Source: an uncultured Eubacterium sp.
Lineage (GTDB): Bacteria > Bacillota > Clostridia > Lachnospirales > Lachnospiraceae
Reading direction: 5' to 3'
DNA length: 64,000 bases
Assembly (NCBI GenBank): GCA_910589665.1
Contig: CAJUTR010000003.1
Coordinates: 102,146-166,145 of the forward strand
Of the stretch, positions 25,126-33,785 are shown in pieces; the stretch's first letter is position 1; every line of letters begins with the position of its first letter. The position numbers were made by a program, and so were the translations under genes. The notes under the pieces are model-generated. The model made no database searches, had not been told where the DNA came from, and saw only the letters and a list, made by a program, of their open reading frames with translations.

Positions 25126-26472
25126 ATGAATAGGCTTTTAACGAGACGTACGGCATGGATTGCGACCGTGAGTGTTCTAGCACTGAGCTTCCTAGCCATG
25201 AATGTTCTAACTCCTTATATAGCAGATGATTACGGAAATCTTCCGCCGTTCCTATCCGAAGGGACAATGTCTTCTGGAAATATCATAAACACGGCATTAC
25301 AATCCTATCAAAATTGGGGCGGCCGTTTTGCCGCCTCACTGTTCACGGCAATATTCGCCTGTCTTCCTGCCTTTTTGTTTGATGTTCTGAATACCTTGGC
25401 ATATTTTGCAGTAACGGCATTGATCTATGGTATCTGTAAAGGAAATCATTCTCATAGTTTGATCTTATATATCGCAATCCATATTATGCTTTGGATGTGT
25501 GTCCCTGATTACGGTCAGGTCATGTTTTGGATGTGTGGTTCCGCCAATTATCTGTGGACAAACATCCCTATCTTAGGAATGATTTATCTGTATCGGAAAT
25601 ATAGCTATTCGCATGAAATGACAGTACAACACCCTTTTTGGGGAATTTTCACATTCCTTCTCGGCATAGTTGCAGGATGTGGAATAGAAAACAGCAGTGC
25701 GGGTATGATCGTTATTCTAACGTCTTACTTAGTCTATTATCACTTTTATTTGAAGATAAAGATCCGGCTCCCGATCCTTTGCGGATATGTGGGAAGTTTG
25801 ATCGGTTTCGGTTTTCTCGTCTTTGCTCCAGGGAATCAGGAACGTTTACAGGCAAGCGAAAGCCTGTCCCTGCTTTTTAAATTTTTTGTTATCAATTATT
25901 ACTGGGTCACATTTGTTGGTATTTTATGTATCCTTCTTCTTGTCTTGTTTTATGAAAGCAGGCATAAGAGGATTTGTTATAAAAAGTCAGGATTACAGGC
26001 AGGTATTTTTACTGTTTCAGCCGTTTTTTCTGCGTATTGTATGCTGGCAGCGCCTACGTCGCCTGAACGCACATGGTTTATCGTTTGTATTTATATGGTT
26101 TGTGCGAATGGGATCATTTTTGCCCATTTGAAATCAGAGTTGGCTGGGAACATTAAAAAGGGAATGATCTTATTTACTGCCGGCTTATTTTTTATAACGT
26201 TTGTTTCCATGCTGGATACGATGATTTCCAGTTATGAAATTACTGTACAGACAAAAGAACGGGAACATTATATTTTAGAACAAAAAGCACAGGGAAATAT
26301 GGATATTATTACGCCGGTCATAACTCATAAATACCCGCTGCGTTCACATCACGATGCCCTGACCGGACTTTCGGATATTCAGACAGACCCCTCTTTTTGG
26401 ATCAATCAAGTACTAGCTGATTATTATGGCGTCCATTCGATTACAGGCAGCGCGCCGAACACGCAAGCTTGA
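25126..26472 (+). CDS. Polytopic membrane protein, DUF6056-like
   Basis: About 448 residues with roughly 10-11 hydrophobic helices. After the first helix comes a conserved-looking extracytoplasmic segment TPYIADDYGNLPPF. The WMCGSANYLWTNIP motif in the middle and the acidic/aromatic C-terminus match a family I associate with DUF6056, membrane proteins with a glycosyltransferase-C-like topology, often near polysaccharide genes. The activity is not established. Three starts compete: GTG 25081 (AGGAG four bases upstream), ATG 25087 and ATG 25126 (AAAGG eight bases upstream). I use 25126 because the basic head then precedes the first helix directly. Confidence 0.75.
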   Translation: MNRLLTRRTAWIATVSVLALSFLAMNVLTPYIADDYGNLPPFLSEGTMSSGNIINTALQSYQNWGGRFAASLFTAIFACLPAFLFDVLNTLAYFAVTALIYGICKGNHSHSLILYIAIHIMLWMCVPDYGQVMFWMCGSANYLWTNIPILGMIYLYRKYSYSHEMTVQHPFWGIFTFLLGIVAGCGIENSSAGMIVILTSYLVYYHFYLKIKIRLPILCGYVGSLIGFGFLVFAPGNQERLQASESLSLLFKFFVINYYWVTFVGILCILLLVLFYESRHKRICYKKSGLQAGIFTVSAVFSAYCMLAAPTSPERTWFIVCIYMVCANGIIFAHLKSELAGNIKKGMILFTAGLFFITFVSMLDTMISSYEITVQTKEREHYILEQKAQGNMDIITPVITHKYPLRSHHDALTGLSDIQTDPSFWINQVLADYYGVHSITGSAPNTQA

Positions 26473-26601
26473 ATCGTTCAGAATAGTAGTAAAAAATAGA
26501 TCAAAATTTATGTACGATACATCATGGTCTGTAAGCGCTCCATGTAGTAAAATATATGTAGCAACAGATAGGTGCACTAACAAAAGGAGGTTTACACGAT
26601 C

Positions 26602-29133
26602 ATGAATAACATATTAAAAAAATGTATCGCATGGATGTTAACAGCAGCCTTCGTGATAGGTATTTTGCCGGCAGACCGTGTATCTGCCAAGACGATAGCA
26701 GCTGATCCGTCAGGCGTACCCTGTGTTTCTGATCTGGCGCAGGAACCGGGTGGATATCTGTTATGTTACACGAGAGAAAAAGATGACAGCATCAAAAGAA
26801 ATGGTAAATTACATGGCATGTACCAGTCCGCAACGACTGACAGTATGCACTTAGCGTATAGTGCTGATGGGAGAAACTTTGAAGCGCTGAATGATAATAC
26901 CGGCGTCTTATTTGCCAAAAATGATGGCAGCAAAACAAAAGTAATAAAACAGCCCTATTTATTTCGAATGAAAGAGGGCGGATTCGGTGTGTTAGCTATC
27001 CGAGCAGATGAAGGCGAGGAAAAGGGAGACAACAGAGGAGAGGTTTTATTCTTTACTTCCAACGATCTTGTTTCGTACGAAGAAGTGAAGAGGGTAACGT
27101 TAAGTGAAGAGGATTATATCCGGGATCCGGCCTGTGTCTATGAGGAAGCGTCCGGCCGCTATCTGATTACGTGGACGAGCGAAGATACGGGGATCAGTTA
27201 TGCGAACCGGACAACGGATTTTGAAACCGTTGAGGCGAAAGAAGAAGCGGAACCGATCAAAACGGAGCCGATTGATTCTGGTATCCCATATGCGATAGAG
27301 AGTAATGTGATCGCGCTAACCGCACAAGAGGCAAAATGGATCCAAAACAAATTAGGCCGTGTCTCAAATACGACAGTTGACGATGCGTTTATTGAAACGG
27401 AACCAGGTCAGGCAGTCGATTTATCTGGAATTAAAGTGAACGCGAACTATTCGGACGGATCCAAAGCTGAAAAGAGTGTGGTATGGAACGTTAGTGATCT
27501 GGAAAAAATAGACTTTAACCGTGAAGGAACATATGAGGTGTCCGGTACGATCCGGCAGCTCTCAGACCGCATTTCGGAAGCCGGGAACTATCCATTTATC
27601 GCCGGACGGGCGGATCCCAATGTCGTGTTCTATCAAGGAAGATACTATTTTATCGCGACGAATGAATCGGGTAATACTGGTCTGTATATCCGCGAATCCG
27701 ATACCGTGACCGGACTAAATGAATCGGAAGAACATCTCGTGTACGACGAAGCGAAAGCGGCAGAGGCAGGCATCGTTTCCAAGAGTAATCACTGGGCACC
27801 AGAACTTCATGTGATACAGGGTAACTTGTATATGTTTTTTGCGACAAATATCGGCACTGGGTTTGACGTACAGGCGATGATCATGAAGTTAAAAGAGGGT
27901 GGAGATCCAACGCTATATGCGGACTGGGAAACGCCTCAACGGTATCTCGATAAGGATGGGAAGGTTCTGAGTACCTATTACGGAGGGATCACGCTCGATA
28001 TGACGCATTTCTCTTACAACGACAGGCACTACGTCGTTTGGTCACAGAGAAATTTTAGTAAAAATGGGGGAACCGCTGATCTTTGGATCGGAGAAACGAC
28101 GGCGGAAAATCCGGGACAGCTGATCAGTGATCCGGTTAAGATCGTATCCTGTGAATACAGTTGGGAGAGAAATAATAAAACACCTGTGACAGAGGGGCCG
28201 TTTGTCATCCTAAGAGATAACGTGCTGTATCTGACCTATTCGGGTGGCGCAACTGACGAATCGTATTGTGTTGGTATGACACAGATCGCTCTGTCCGAAG
28301 ATGTGGATTTTCTTCAGGCAGACTCCTGGAAGAAAACAAACTATCCAATCTTAACCGGACTGTCTTCCCGGGGTGAGGATTCCTATCATGGACCGGGCCA
28401 TAATTCGTATGTAACCGATGAAGATGGCAGCCTGATCAATGTCTTTCATGGAAGGCCGGGCAACGGAAATGCGTTCCAGCGGGATGCCTTTTTGCGAATT
28501 GTTCATTTTGGATCTGACGGTGCGCCGATCCTGAATATGGAAGAAGAGTATGAAATCCTTCCACAAAATAAACAGGTCACATTAACTGTAGTCGTAAAAG
28601 AGAAAAAGCAAGAACCAGTCTCAACGCCTCCAGCTGGTACTGGTACTGCGCCTGCGCCGTCCGTCCCATTGCAGAAAACACCTGATCCGGGAATGGAAAA
28701 CGAACAAAAAAAAGGAACGGTATTTCAGAGCGGTAAGCTTCAGTATAAGATTACTGGAACTAAAAAAGCAGAAGTTCAAAAGGCGGTCGGTAAAAATATT
28801 ACGAATGTTACTGTTCCGGCGGCTGTTTCCTATCGCGGGCAGACCTATAAGGTGACCAGTATCGCGGCGAAAGCATTTCGAAACAATAAAAAATTAAAAC
28901 AGGTTTCGATCGGAAAATGGGTGACTGCGATCGGGGCAAAGGCTTTTCAAAACTGCAGTAAACTGAAAAATGTTCGGATCCATGCCTCAAATATAAAAAA
29001 ATCAGGCACGGGCGTATGGACCGGTATTCATAAGAAAGCGATCGTAAAGGTGCCTTCGGGACAGTATAAACGATATAAAAAAATGTTTCAGAAAAAAGGC
29101 CTGCCTAAGTCTGCCAGCATGAAAAAAGGGTGA
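26602..29133 (+). CDS. Secreted GH43-type glycoside hydrolase with Ig-like and BspA repeat modules
   Basis: 843 residues. Signal peptide to about residue 30 (ends RVSAK). Residues 35-245 form a propeller-like domain with GH43-like motifs (IRDPACVYEE). Residues 258-322 look like a bacterial Ig-like (Big_4) domain. Residues 330-675 are a GH43 domain with catalytic Asp in RADPNVVFY (near 337), the modulating Asp in LDMTHF (near 464), and the acid Glu in TEGPFV (near 531). A Pro/Thr linker follows, then two leucine-rich repeats of the BspA type (AFRNNKKLKQV; AFQNCSKLKNV). GH43 enzymes cleave arabinose or xylose side chains of plant polysaccharide; exact substrate unknown. There is no LPXTG anchor. 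Strong AAAGGAGG start. Confidence 0.85.
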   Translation: MNNILKKCIAWMLTAAFVIGILPADRVSAKTIAADPSGVPCVSDLAQEPGGYLLCYTREKDDSIKRNGKLHGMYQSATTDSMHLAYSADGRNFEALNDNTGVLFAKNDGSKTKVIKQPYLFRMKEGGFGVLAIRADEGEEKGDNRGEVLFFTSNDLVSYEEVKRVTLSEEDYIRDPACVYEEASGRYLITWTSEDTGISYANRTTDFETVEAKEEAEPIKTEPIDSGIPYAIESNVIALTAQEAKWIQNKLGRVSNTTVDDAFIETEPGQAVDLSGIKVNANYSDGSKAEKSVVWNVSDLEKIDFNREGTYEVSGTIRQLSDRISEAGNYPFIAGRADPNVVFYQGRYYFIATNESGNTGLYIRESDTVTGLNESEEHLVYDEAKAAEAGIVSKSNHWAPELHVIQGNLYMFFATNIGTGFDVQAMIMKLKEGGDPTLYADWETPQRYLDKDGKVLSTYYGGITLDMTHFSYNDRHYVVWSQRNFSKNGGTADLWIGETTAENPGQLISDPVKIVSCEYSWERNNKTPVTEGPFVILRDNVLYLTYSGGATDESYCVGMTQIALSEDVDFLQADSWKKTNYPILTGLSSRGEDSYHGPGHNSYVTDEDGSLINVFHGRPGNGNAFQRDAFLRIVHFGSDGAPILNMEEEYEILPQNKQVTLTVVVKEKKQEPVSTPPAGTGTAPAPSVPLQKTPDPGMENEQKKGTVFQSGKLQYKITGTKKAEVQKAVGKNITNVTVPAAVSYRGQTYKVTSIAAKAFRNNKKLKQVSIGKWVTAIGAKAFQNCSKLKNVRIHASNIKKSGTGVWTGIHKKAIVKVPSGQYKRYKKMFQKKGLPKSASMKKG

Positions 29134-29207
29134 GTAAAACCGCAGGGCGGGTAACACAAGGGTAGTAAAAGAGATAAAGAAAGATAAAGAAACAGTAAAA
29201 AAAGAGA

Positions 29208-29236
29208 TTGACAATCGTTTTGACCCATGATATATT
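29208..29236 (+). promoter_or_regulatory. rplU operon promoter
   Basis: TTGACA at 29208-29213, 17 bases, TATATT at 29231-29236. Confidence 0.75.
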
Positions 29237-29242
29237 ATAGTA

Positions 29243-29330
29243 GTATGCCGCACAACGAGGTATAGTTCTGCCCTTTTGCACTTTTCAGGAGAGCGGACAC
29301 CACAGTTGGCGAGTAAATGAATTAGGAGGT
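29243..29330 (+). promoter_or_regulatory. Probable L21 leader region
   Basis: About 90 bases of transcribed leader before rplU with short pairing segments (CTGCCC, GGAGAGCGG, TTGGCGAG). Firmicutes L21 operons commonly carry a structured L21 leader here. The assignment is by position; I did not fold or align it. Confidence 0.35.
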
Positions 29331-29335
29331 GCTAT

Positions 29336-29644
29336 ATGTACGCGATTATAGCAACCGGTGGTAAACAGTATAAGGTAGAAGAAGGCGACGTGATCAAAGT
29401 AGAAAAGCTTGGTGTTGAAGCGGGAGAGACGGTTACGTTCGATCAGGTTCTCGTTGTCAGTGACGGCGAAACAAAGGTTGGTACTCCGACCGTAGCAGGA
29501 GCATCTGTGACAGCAACTGTTGTAGCTGAGGGAAAAGCGAAAAAAGTTATTGTTTACAGATATAAAAGAAAAACCGGCTACCATAAGAAAAATGGGCACA
29601 GGCAGCCATTTACCCAGGTTAAGATCGATAAGATCAGTTGTTGA
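29336..29644 (+). CDS. rplU: 50S ribosomal protein L21
   Basis: 102 residues with the family opening MYAIIATGGKQYKVEEGD, a long beta region and the C-terminal KRKTGYHKKNGHRQPFT signature that binds 23S rRNA domain II. Ribosome site AGGAGG. First gene of the rplU-prp-rpmA operon. Confidence 0.97.
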   Translation: MYAIIATGGKQYKVEEGDVIKVEKLGVEAGETVTFDQVLVVSDGETKVGTPTVAGASVTATVVAEGKAKKVIVYRYKRKTGYHKKNGHRQPFTQVKIDKISC

Positions 29645-29671
29645 TCACTCGTAAAAAAGAGGGTGTGTCTT

Positions 29672-29989
29672 ATGATACAAATTGATGTGAAGAAATCGGA
29701 AAGTGGTGACATAATCGGGTTTTATGTGTCCGGTCATGCCGGGTTTTCCCCATGCGGAACAGACGTTGTCTGTGCAGGTATTTCGGTATTGGTGTTCAAT
29801 TGTATCAATTCGATTGAGCAGTTTTCTAAAACACGGTTTGATTTGATCCAAAATGAAACGGATGGAATCATTGATTTTTCCTGCAAAGAGCCGCTGGACG
29901 ACAAGGCAAACCTGCTTTTGCGTTCCATGTTCTTAGGTGTGCAAGGGATTCAGGACACATATGGCAGCAAATATGTTACGTTACATTAA
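29672..29989 (+). CDS. prp: Ribosomal-processing cysteine protease Prp
   Basis: 105 residues. The catalytic histidine and cysteine are in GHAGFSPCGTDVVCAG (His about 22, Cys about 34). Prp removes the N-terminal extension of L27 in Firmicutes, a step needed for ribosome assembly in S. aureus. It lies between rplU and rpmA, its usual place, and the L27 encoded next has the matching extension. ATG 29672 has AGAGGG eight bases upstream and is preferred to the GTG at 29663. Confidence 0.94.
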   Translation: MIQIDVKKSESGDIIGFYVSGHAGFSPCGTDVVCAGISVLVFNCINSIEQFSKTRFDLIQNETDGIIDFSCKEPLDDKANLLLRSMFLGVQGIQDTYGSKYVTLH

Positions 29990-30012
29990 TCGATTGTTAG
30001 GAGGAAAATGAC

Positions 30013-30300
30013 ATGTTGAAAATGAACCTTCAGTTTTTTGCCCATAAAAAGGGAATGGGGTCTTCCAAAAATGGACGTGATTCCGAGTCGAAGAGATTAG
30101 GCGCGAAAAGAGCAGACGGACAGTTCGTATTAGCCGGCAACATTCTTTACAGACAGCGCGGTACAAAGATCCATCCGGGCACGAATGTTGGAAAAGGCGG
30201 CGATGATACATTATATGCTTTGGTAGATGGAGTTCTTCGTTTTGAGAGAAAAGGAAGAGACAAAAAACAGGCTAGTGTGTATCCAGTAGAAGCCAAATAA
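30013..30300 (+). CDS. rpmA: 50S ribosomal protein L27 with Prp-cleaved N-terminus
   Basis: 95 residues. The N-terminal MLKMNLQFF precedes AHKKGMGSSKNGRDSESK. Cleavage after the two phenylalanines by Prp would expose the Ala/His tail that reaches the peptidyl-transferase centre. The GGAGGAAAATGAC ribosome site supports ATG 30013. The conserved KIHPGTNVGKGGDDTLYA follows. Confidence 0.97.
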   Translation: MLKMNLQFFAHKKGMGSSKNGRDSESKRLGAKRADGQFVLAGNILYRQRGTKIHPGTNVGKGGDDTLYALVDGVLRFERKGRDKKQASVYPVEAK

Positions 30301-30314
30301 AGTAAGGTGATATG

Positions 30315-30341
30315 AGGGCTGTCAAAGTTTTTGACAGCCCT
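30315..30341 (+). terminator. Strong hairpin between rpmA and obg
   Basis: AGGGCTGTCAAA at 30315-30326 pairs perfectly with TTTGACAGCCCT at 30330-30341. The downstream run is only TTGAG, so it may be a partial terminator, a processing site or a stability element rather than a full stop. Confidence 0.55.
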
Positions 30342-30388
30342 TTGAGTATTTGATAAAGCCGCCGGGATGCGGCAGAATGCGAGGAAAC

Positions 30389-31675
30389 ATGTTTGCAGAT
30401 CAGGCGAAAATTTATATTCGGTCAGGAAAAGGCGGCGACGGGCATGTGAGCTTCCGCCGTGAACTTTATGTGCCGGCGGGCGGGCCGGACGGCGGCGACG
30501 GTGGTCGCGGCGGCGACCTGATTTTTGAAGTCGATCCGGGCCTCAATACATTAAATGAATTTCGGCATATACGGAAATATTGTGCCGGTGACGGGGAACC
30601 GGGCGGGAAAAAGCGATGCCACGGTAAAGATGGAAATGATCTTATTGTAAAGGTGCCGGCGGGCACGATCATCCGAGAGGCAAATTCGGGACAGGTCATC
30701 ACGGATATGTCGTATGAAAATAAGCGTGAGGTCATTTTAAAAGGAGGCCGGGGCGGGAAAGGAAACCAGCATTATGCCACGCCTACCATGCAGGTCCCAA
30801 AGTATGCACAGCCGGGCAAACCGGCGATGGAACTCGAAGTGATACTTGAGCTAAAAACCATTGCCGATGTGGGATTGGTGGGATTTCCAAACGTCGGGAA
30901 ATCCACATTTTTGTCGCGTGTCACAAATGCGCGGCCTAAAATCGCCAACTACCATTTTACGACTTTGAACCCCAATCTCGGTGTCGTTGACCTGGACGGG
31001 ACGGATGGCTTTGTCATTGCGGATATCCCCGGACTAATCGAAGGAGCTTCGGAGGGGATCGGACTCGGTCATCAATTTTTAAAACATATTGAGCGGACAA
31101 GGGTGATGATCCATATGGTGGATGCCGCGTCGACCGAAGGGCGCGACCCCATCCAGGATATCCGGGTCATAAACGAGGAACTACGGGCATACAGCGAGGA
31201 AGTGGCGTCACGCCCCCAGGTGATCGCGGCAAATAAAACCGATTGTTTCTATGGTGACGAGGAAGAAACGGTCGTTACGCTGCTTCAGGAGGAGTTTGAA
31301 CCACAGGGGATCCGGGTGTTCCCGATATCGGCTGTCACAGGTAAGGGAGTCAAAAAACTCTTATATCATGTGAAAGGAATGCTCGACGAACTAAAAGAAG
31401 AAAAGGTAATGTTTGAAAAAGAGTATCTGATCCAGGAACCTGACTTTCAGAATGAACCGTATTCTGTCTGGAAAGAGGAGGAAGGTGTATTTAAGATTGA
31501 AGGTCCCAGAGTGGAACGCATGCTTGGATATACGAATCTTGACTCAGAAAAGGGATTTGAATTTTTCCAGAAATTTATGAAAAATAACGGGATACTGGAT
31601 GAATTGGAGGAACTTGGGATAGAAGACGGTGATACGGTGCAGATTTATGGATGGAGTTTTGATTATTACCGTTAA
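30389..31675 (+). CDS. obg: GTPase ObgE/CgtA
   Basis: 428 residues. The Obg domain has glycine-rich loops (SGKGGDGHVSFRRE; GGDGGRGGD), followed by a G domain with G1 GFPNVGKST, switch II DIPGLIEGASEG and NKTD, then an OCT domain ending in IYGWSFDYYR. It acts in 50S assembly and stress control. Start at ATG 30389 with GAGGA upstream; an in-frame upstream TTG at 30350 has no support and lies next to a hairpin. Confidence 0.96.
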   Translation: MFADQAKIYIRSGKGGDGHVSFRRELYVPAGGPDGGDGGRGGDLIFEVDPGLNTLNEFRHIRKYCAGDGEPGGKKRCHGKDGNDLIVKVPAGTIIREANSGQVITDMSYENKREVILKGGRGGKGNQHYATPTMQVPKYAQPGKPAMELEVILELKTIADVGLVGFPNVGKSTFLSRVTNARPKIANYHFTTLNPNLGVVDLDGTDGFVIADIPGLIEGASEGIGLGHQFLKHIERTRVMIHMVDAASTEGRDPIQDIRVINEELRAYSEEVASRPQVIAANKTDCFYGDEEETVVTLLQEEFEPQGIRVFPISAVTGKGVKKLLYHVKGMLDELKEEKVMFEKEYLIQEPDFQNEPYSVWKEEEGVFKIEGPRVERMLGYTNLDSEKGFEFFQKFMKNNGILDELEELGIEDGDTVQIYGWSFDYYR

Positions 31676-31726
31676 GTGATACTTTAGTTCAATAGGCGCA
31701 AAAGTCGTGCGCGAATGGAGGAAAAG

Positions 31727-32041
31727 ATGACAAGTAAACAGAGAGCCTATTTAAAAGGACTTGCCATGAAACTGGATCCGGTGATCCAGATTGGAAAAGC
31801 ATCTATCACACCGGAATTGACGAAAGCGGTGGATGAAGCGTTGGAAGCCAGGGAGCTGATTAAACTTCATGTACTGAAAAATTGTTTCGACGATCCGAGA
31901 GGAATCGCGGAAATCATAGCAGAGAGGACGCGTTCCCAGGTGGTTCAGGTGATCGGAAAAAAAATCGTCCTTTACAGGGAATCGAAGGATCATAAGATAT
32001 TATCCTCGGATCAAAGGGCAGCATCCCCTAAAAGAAATTAA
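31727..32041 (+). CDS. yhbY: Ribosome assembly RNA-binding protein YhbY
   Basis: 104 residues of the CRM (chloroplast RNA splicing and ribosome maturation) domain: MTSKQRAYLKGLA, QIGKASITPELTKAVDEAL, RELIKLHVL and QVIGKKIVLYRES. It binds pre-50S particles. ATG 31727 is preferred because GAGG lies six bases upstream. It is placed between obg and nadD, as in many Clostridia. Confidence 0.92.
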   Translation: MTSKQRAYLKGLAMKLDPVIQIGKASITPELTKAVDEALEARELIKLHVLKNCFDDPRGIAEIIAERTRSQVVQVIGKKIVLYRESKDHKILSSDQRAASPKRN

Positions 32042-32106
32042 AAGAGGAATCCAAATCGTTTTTCAATAATTTGTTGCGAATCTATCATTACGAAAAGAGG
32101 GAGATC

Positions 32107-33351
32107 ATGGCTCGAATCGGGATAATGGGAGGGACATTTAATCCGATACACAATGTACATTTGATCATGGCAGAAGAAGCCAGACGGCAGTTTCGATTAA
32201 AAAAGGTGTTATTTATACCTTCGAAGAATCCGCCTCATAAGAAAAAAAAGACCATTGTATCGGATGAACACCGAAAACGTATGATCCAGCATGCGATACA
32301 GGGCAACCATGCTTTTCTTTTTTCAGATATGGAACTGGAAAGAGAAGGTACGACATATACAAAAGATACGCTTTCGGCACTCAAACAGTTATATCCAAAA
32401 GATAAATTCTATTTTATCGTGGGCGGAGATTCCCTAGCTTCCATGGAGATGTGGTATGAGCCGGCGTATATATTTAAAAACTGCCGTATTTTAGCGGCGA
32501 ACCGGGACGAAACCGATGGAAGACAGATTCGAAAACTTAAGACTCGTTATGAGAAAAACTACGGGGCTGAGATATCAGAAATCAAAATGCCTCCCATATC
32601 CATATCTTCCGAAATGATCCGTAACAAACTGGCCGATCACAGTTCCATATCAGGTTACGTACCAACTTGTGTCGAACGATATATTCGCACCAACCAATTG
32701 TACGGATGTTTGGATCCCCTGTTTTTGCACACTCCGTCCGAACAGGAAGTAATCCGCTATTTAGACGCCAATCTGAAACCAAAGCGTTTCCTCCACACAC
32801 TCGGTGTAGCGGCGACGGCTGCCAATCTTGCTGCTGTTCATCATGGGAATCCGAAAGAAGCGTATCTGGCAGGACTACTGCATGACTGCGCGAAGTATCT
32901 TACCGGGGAAGAAGGGGTGGAATTATGTGAGCAGGAACAGATTCCGCTCTCGGAGGTGGAACGGAAAAATACAGTGCTCATTCACGGAAAATTAGGCGCA
33001 CACTTTGCCAAAACCCGGTACGGAGTTGAAAACGAGGAAATCCTGTCTGCCATCCGTTATCACACGACGGGTCGGCCCGGTATGGGACTTTTGGAAAAAA
33101 TCATTTATTTAGCTGATTTTATGGAACCTGGCAGAAAGATGGAATGCCAGCCGCATACACTGACAGAAATCAGAAACATGTGCTATATCGATATCAATGA
33201 GGCACTCCGGATGGCGTTAGAGTGCTGTATAGGCTATTTACAGCAGACGCACGAGTTAGAACTGGACCCGCTGACGTTGGAAACATATGAGTATTATAGA
33301 GAGGAGAGCGAACATGCTGAATGCAAAGGAAATGGCGAAAGTTGCTTATGA
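32107..33351 (+). CDS. nadD: NadD-YqeK fusion: nicotinate-nucleotide adenylyltransferase and HD-domain Ap4A hydrolase
   Basis: 414 residues in two domains. Residues 1-200 are NadD: MGGTFNPIHNVHL nucleotide motif, PPHKKKK and the SISSEMIR motif. It adenylates nicotinate mononucleotide for NAD synthesis. Residues about 210-405 are YqeK-like HD: KRFLHTLGV, LAGLLHDCAKY, IHGKLGAHFAK, RYHTTGRPGM and YLADFMEPGR. YqeK hydrolyses diadenosine tetraphosphate. The two are separate adjacent genes in Bacillus and fused here, with no frame break. Start ATG 32107 after AGAGGGAG. It overlaps rsfS by 38 bases. Confidence 0.93.
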   Translation: MARIGIMGGTFNPIHNVHLIMAEEARRQFRLKKVLFIPSKNPPHKKKKTIVSDEHRKRMIQHAIQGNHAFLFSDMELEREGTTYTKDTLSALKQLYPKDKFYFIVGGDSLASMEMWYEPAYIFKNCRILAANRDETDGRQIRKLKTRYEKNYGAEISEIKMPPISISSEMIRNKLADHSSISGYVPTCVERYIRTNQLYGCLDPLFLHTPSEQEVIRYLDANLKPKRFLHTLGVAATAANLAAVHHGNPKEAYLAGLLHDCAKYLTGEEGVELCEQEQIPLSEVERKNTVLIHGKLGAHFAKTRYGVENEEILSAIRYHTTGRPGMGLLEKIIYLADFMEPGRKMECQPHTLTEIRNMCYIDINEALRMALECCIGYLQQTHELELDPLTLETYEYYREESEHAECKGNGESCL

Positions 33352-33673
33352 CGCGCTGGATGAAAAATTGGGAAAAGATATACGGATCATTCAGATTGAT
33401 GAAATATCGGTCATCGCCGATTATCTCATCATAGCAAACGGAAACAGTAATACGCAGATCATGGCATTATCGGACAATGTTGAAATGAAAATGCAGCAAA
33501 ATGGCATCCCGATCAAGCAAAAGGAGGGAAATCGAAATTCCACCTGGATCCTAATGGATTATGGCGACATCATCGTGCATATCTTTTCACCGGAAGACCG
33601 GCTGTTTTATGATCTGGAACGGATCTGGCGGGATGGGGTAAGCGTGGAACCGGAATCCCTGTCGGGTAACTGA
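33314..33673 (+). CDS. rsfS: Ribosome silencing factor RsfS
   Basis: 119 residues: VAYDALDEKLGKDIRIIQI, DYLIIANGNSNTQ and the C-terminal WILMDYGDIIVHIF. RsfS binds L14 and blocks subunit joining in starvation. GAGGAG at 33301-33306 supports ATG 33314, inside the end of nadD-yqeK. The order nadD, yqeK, rsfS is standard in Firmicutes. Confidence 0.95.
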   Translation: MLNAKEMAKVAYDALDEKLGKDIRIIQIDEISVIADYLIIANGNSNTQIMALSDNVEMKMQQNGIPIKQKEGNRNSTWILMDYGDIIVHIFSPEDRLFYDLERIWRDGVSVEPESLSGN

Positions 33674-33711
33674 CCAAACGAACTGCATCGTTTAGATATT
33701 TGTAATTGCGA

Positions 33712-33755
33712 AAAGCGGTTTTCCGGCGCATAAAAATCTGCCGGAGAGCCGCTTT
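33712..33755. terminator. Hairpin between convergent rsfS and lexA
   Basis: AAAGCGG...CCGGC at 33712-33727 pairs with GCCGG...CCGCTTT at 33740-33755, with G-T pairs between. The T-run is short on both strands. Position between convergent genes suggests a bidirectional terminator. Confidence 0.55.
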
Positions 33756-33785
33756 GTGATTCCGCAGATGGAGATAAAAGCTGGC

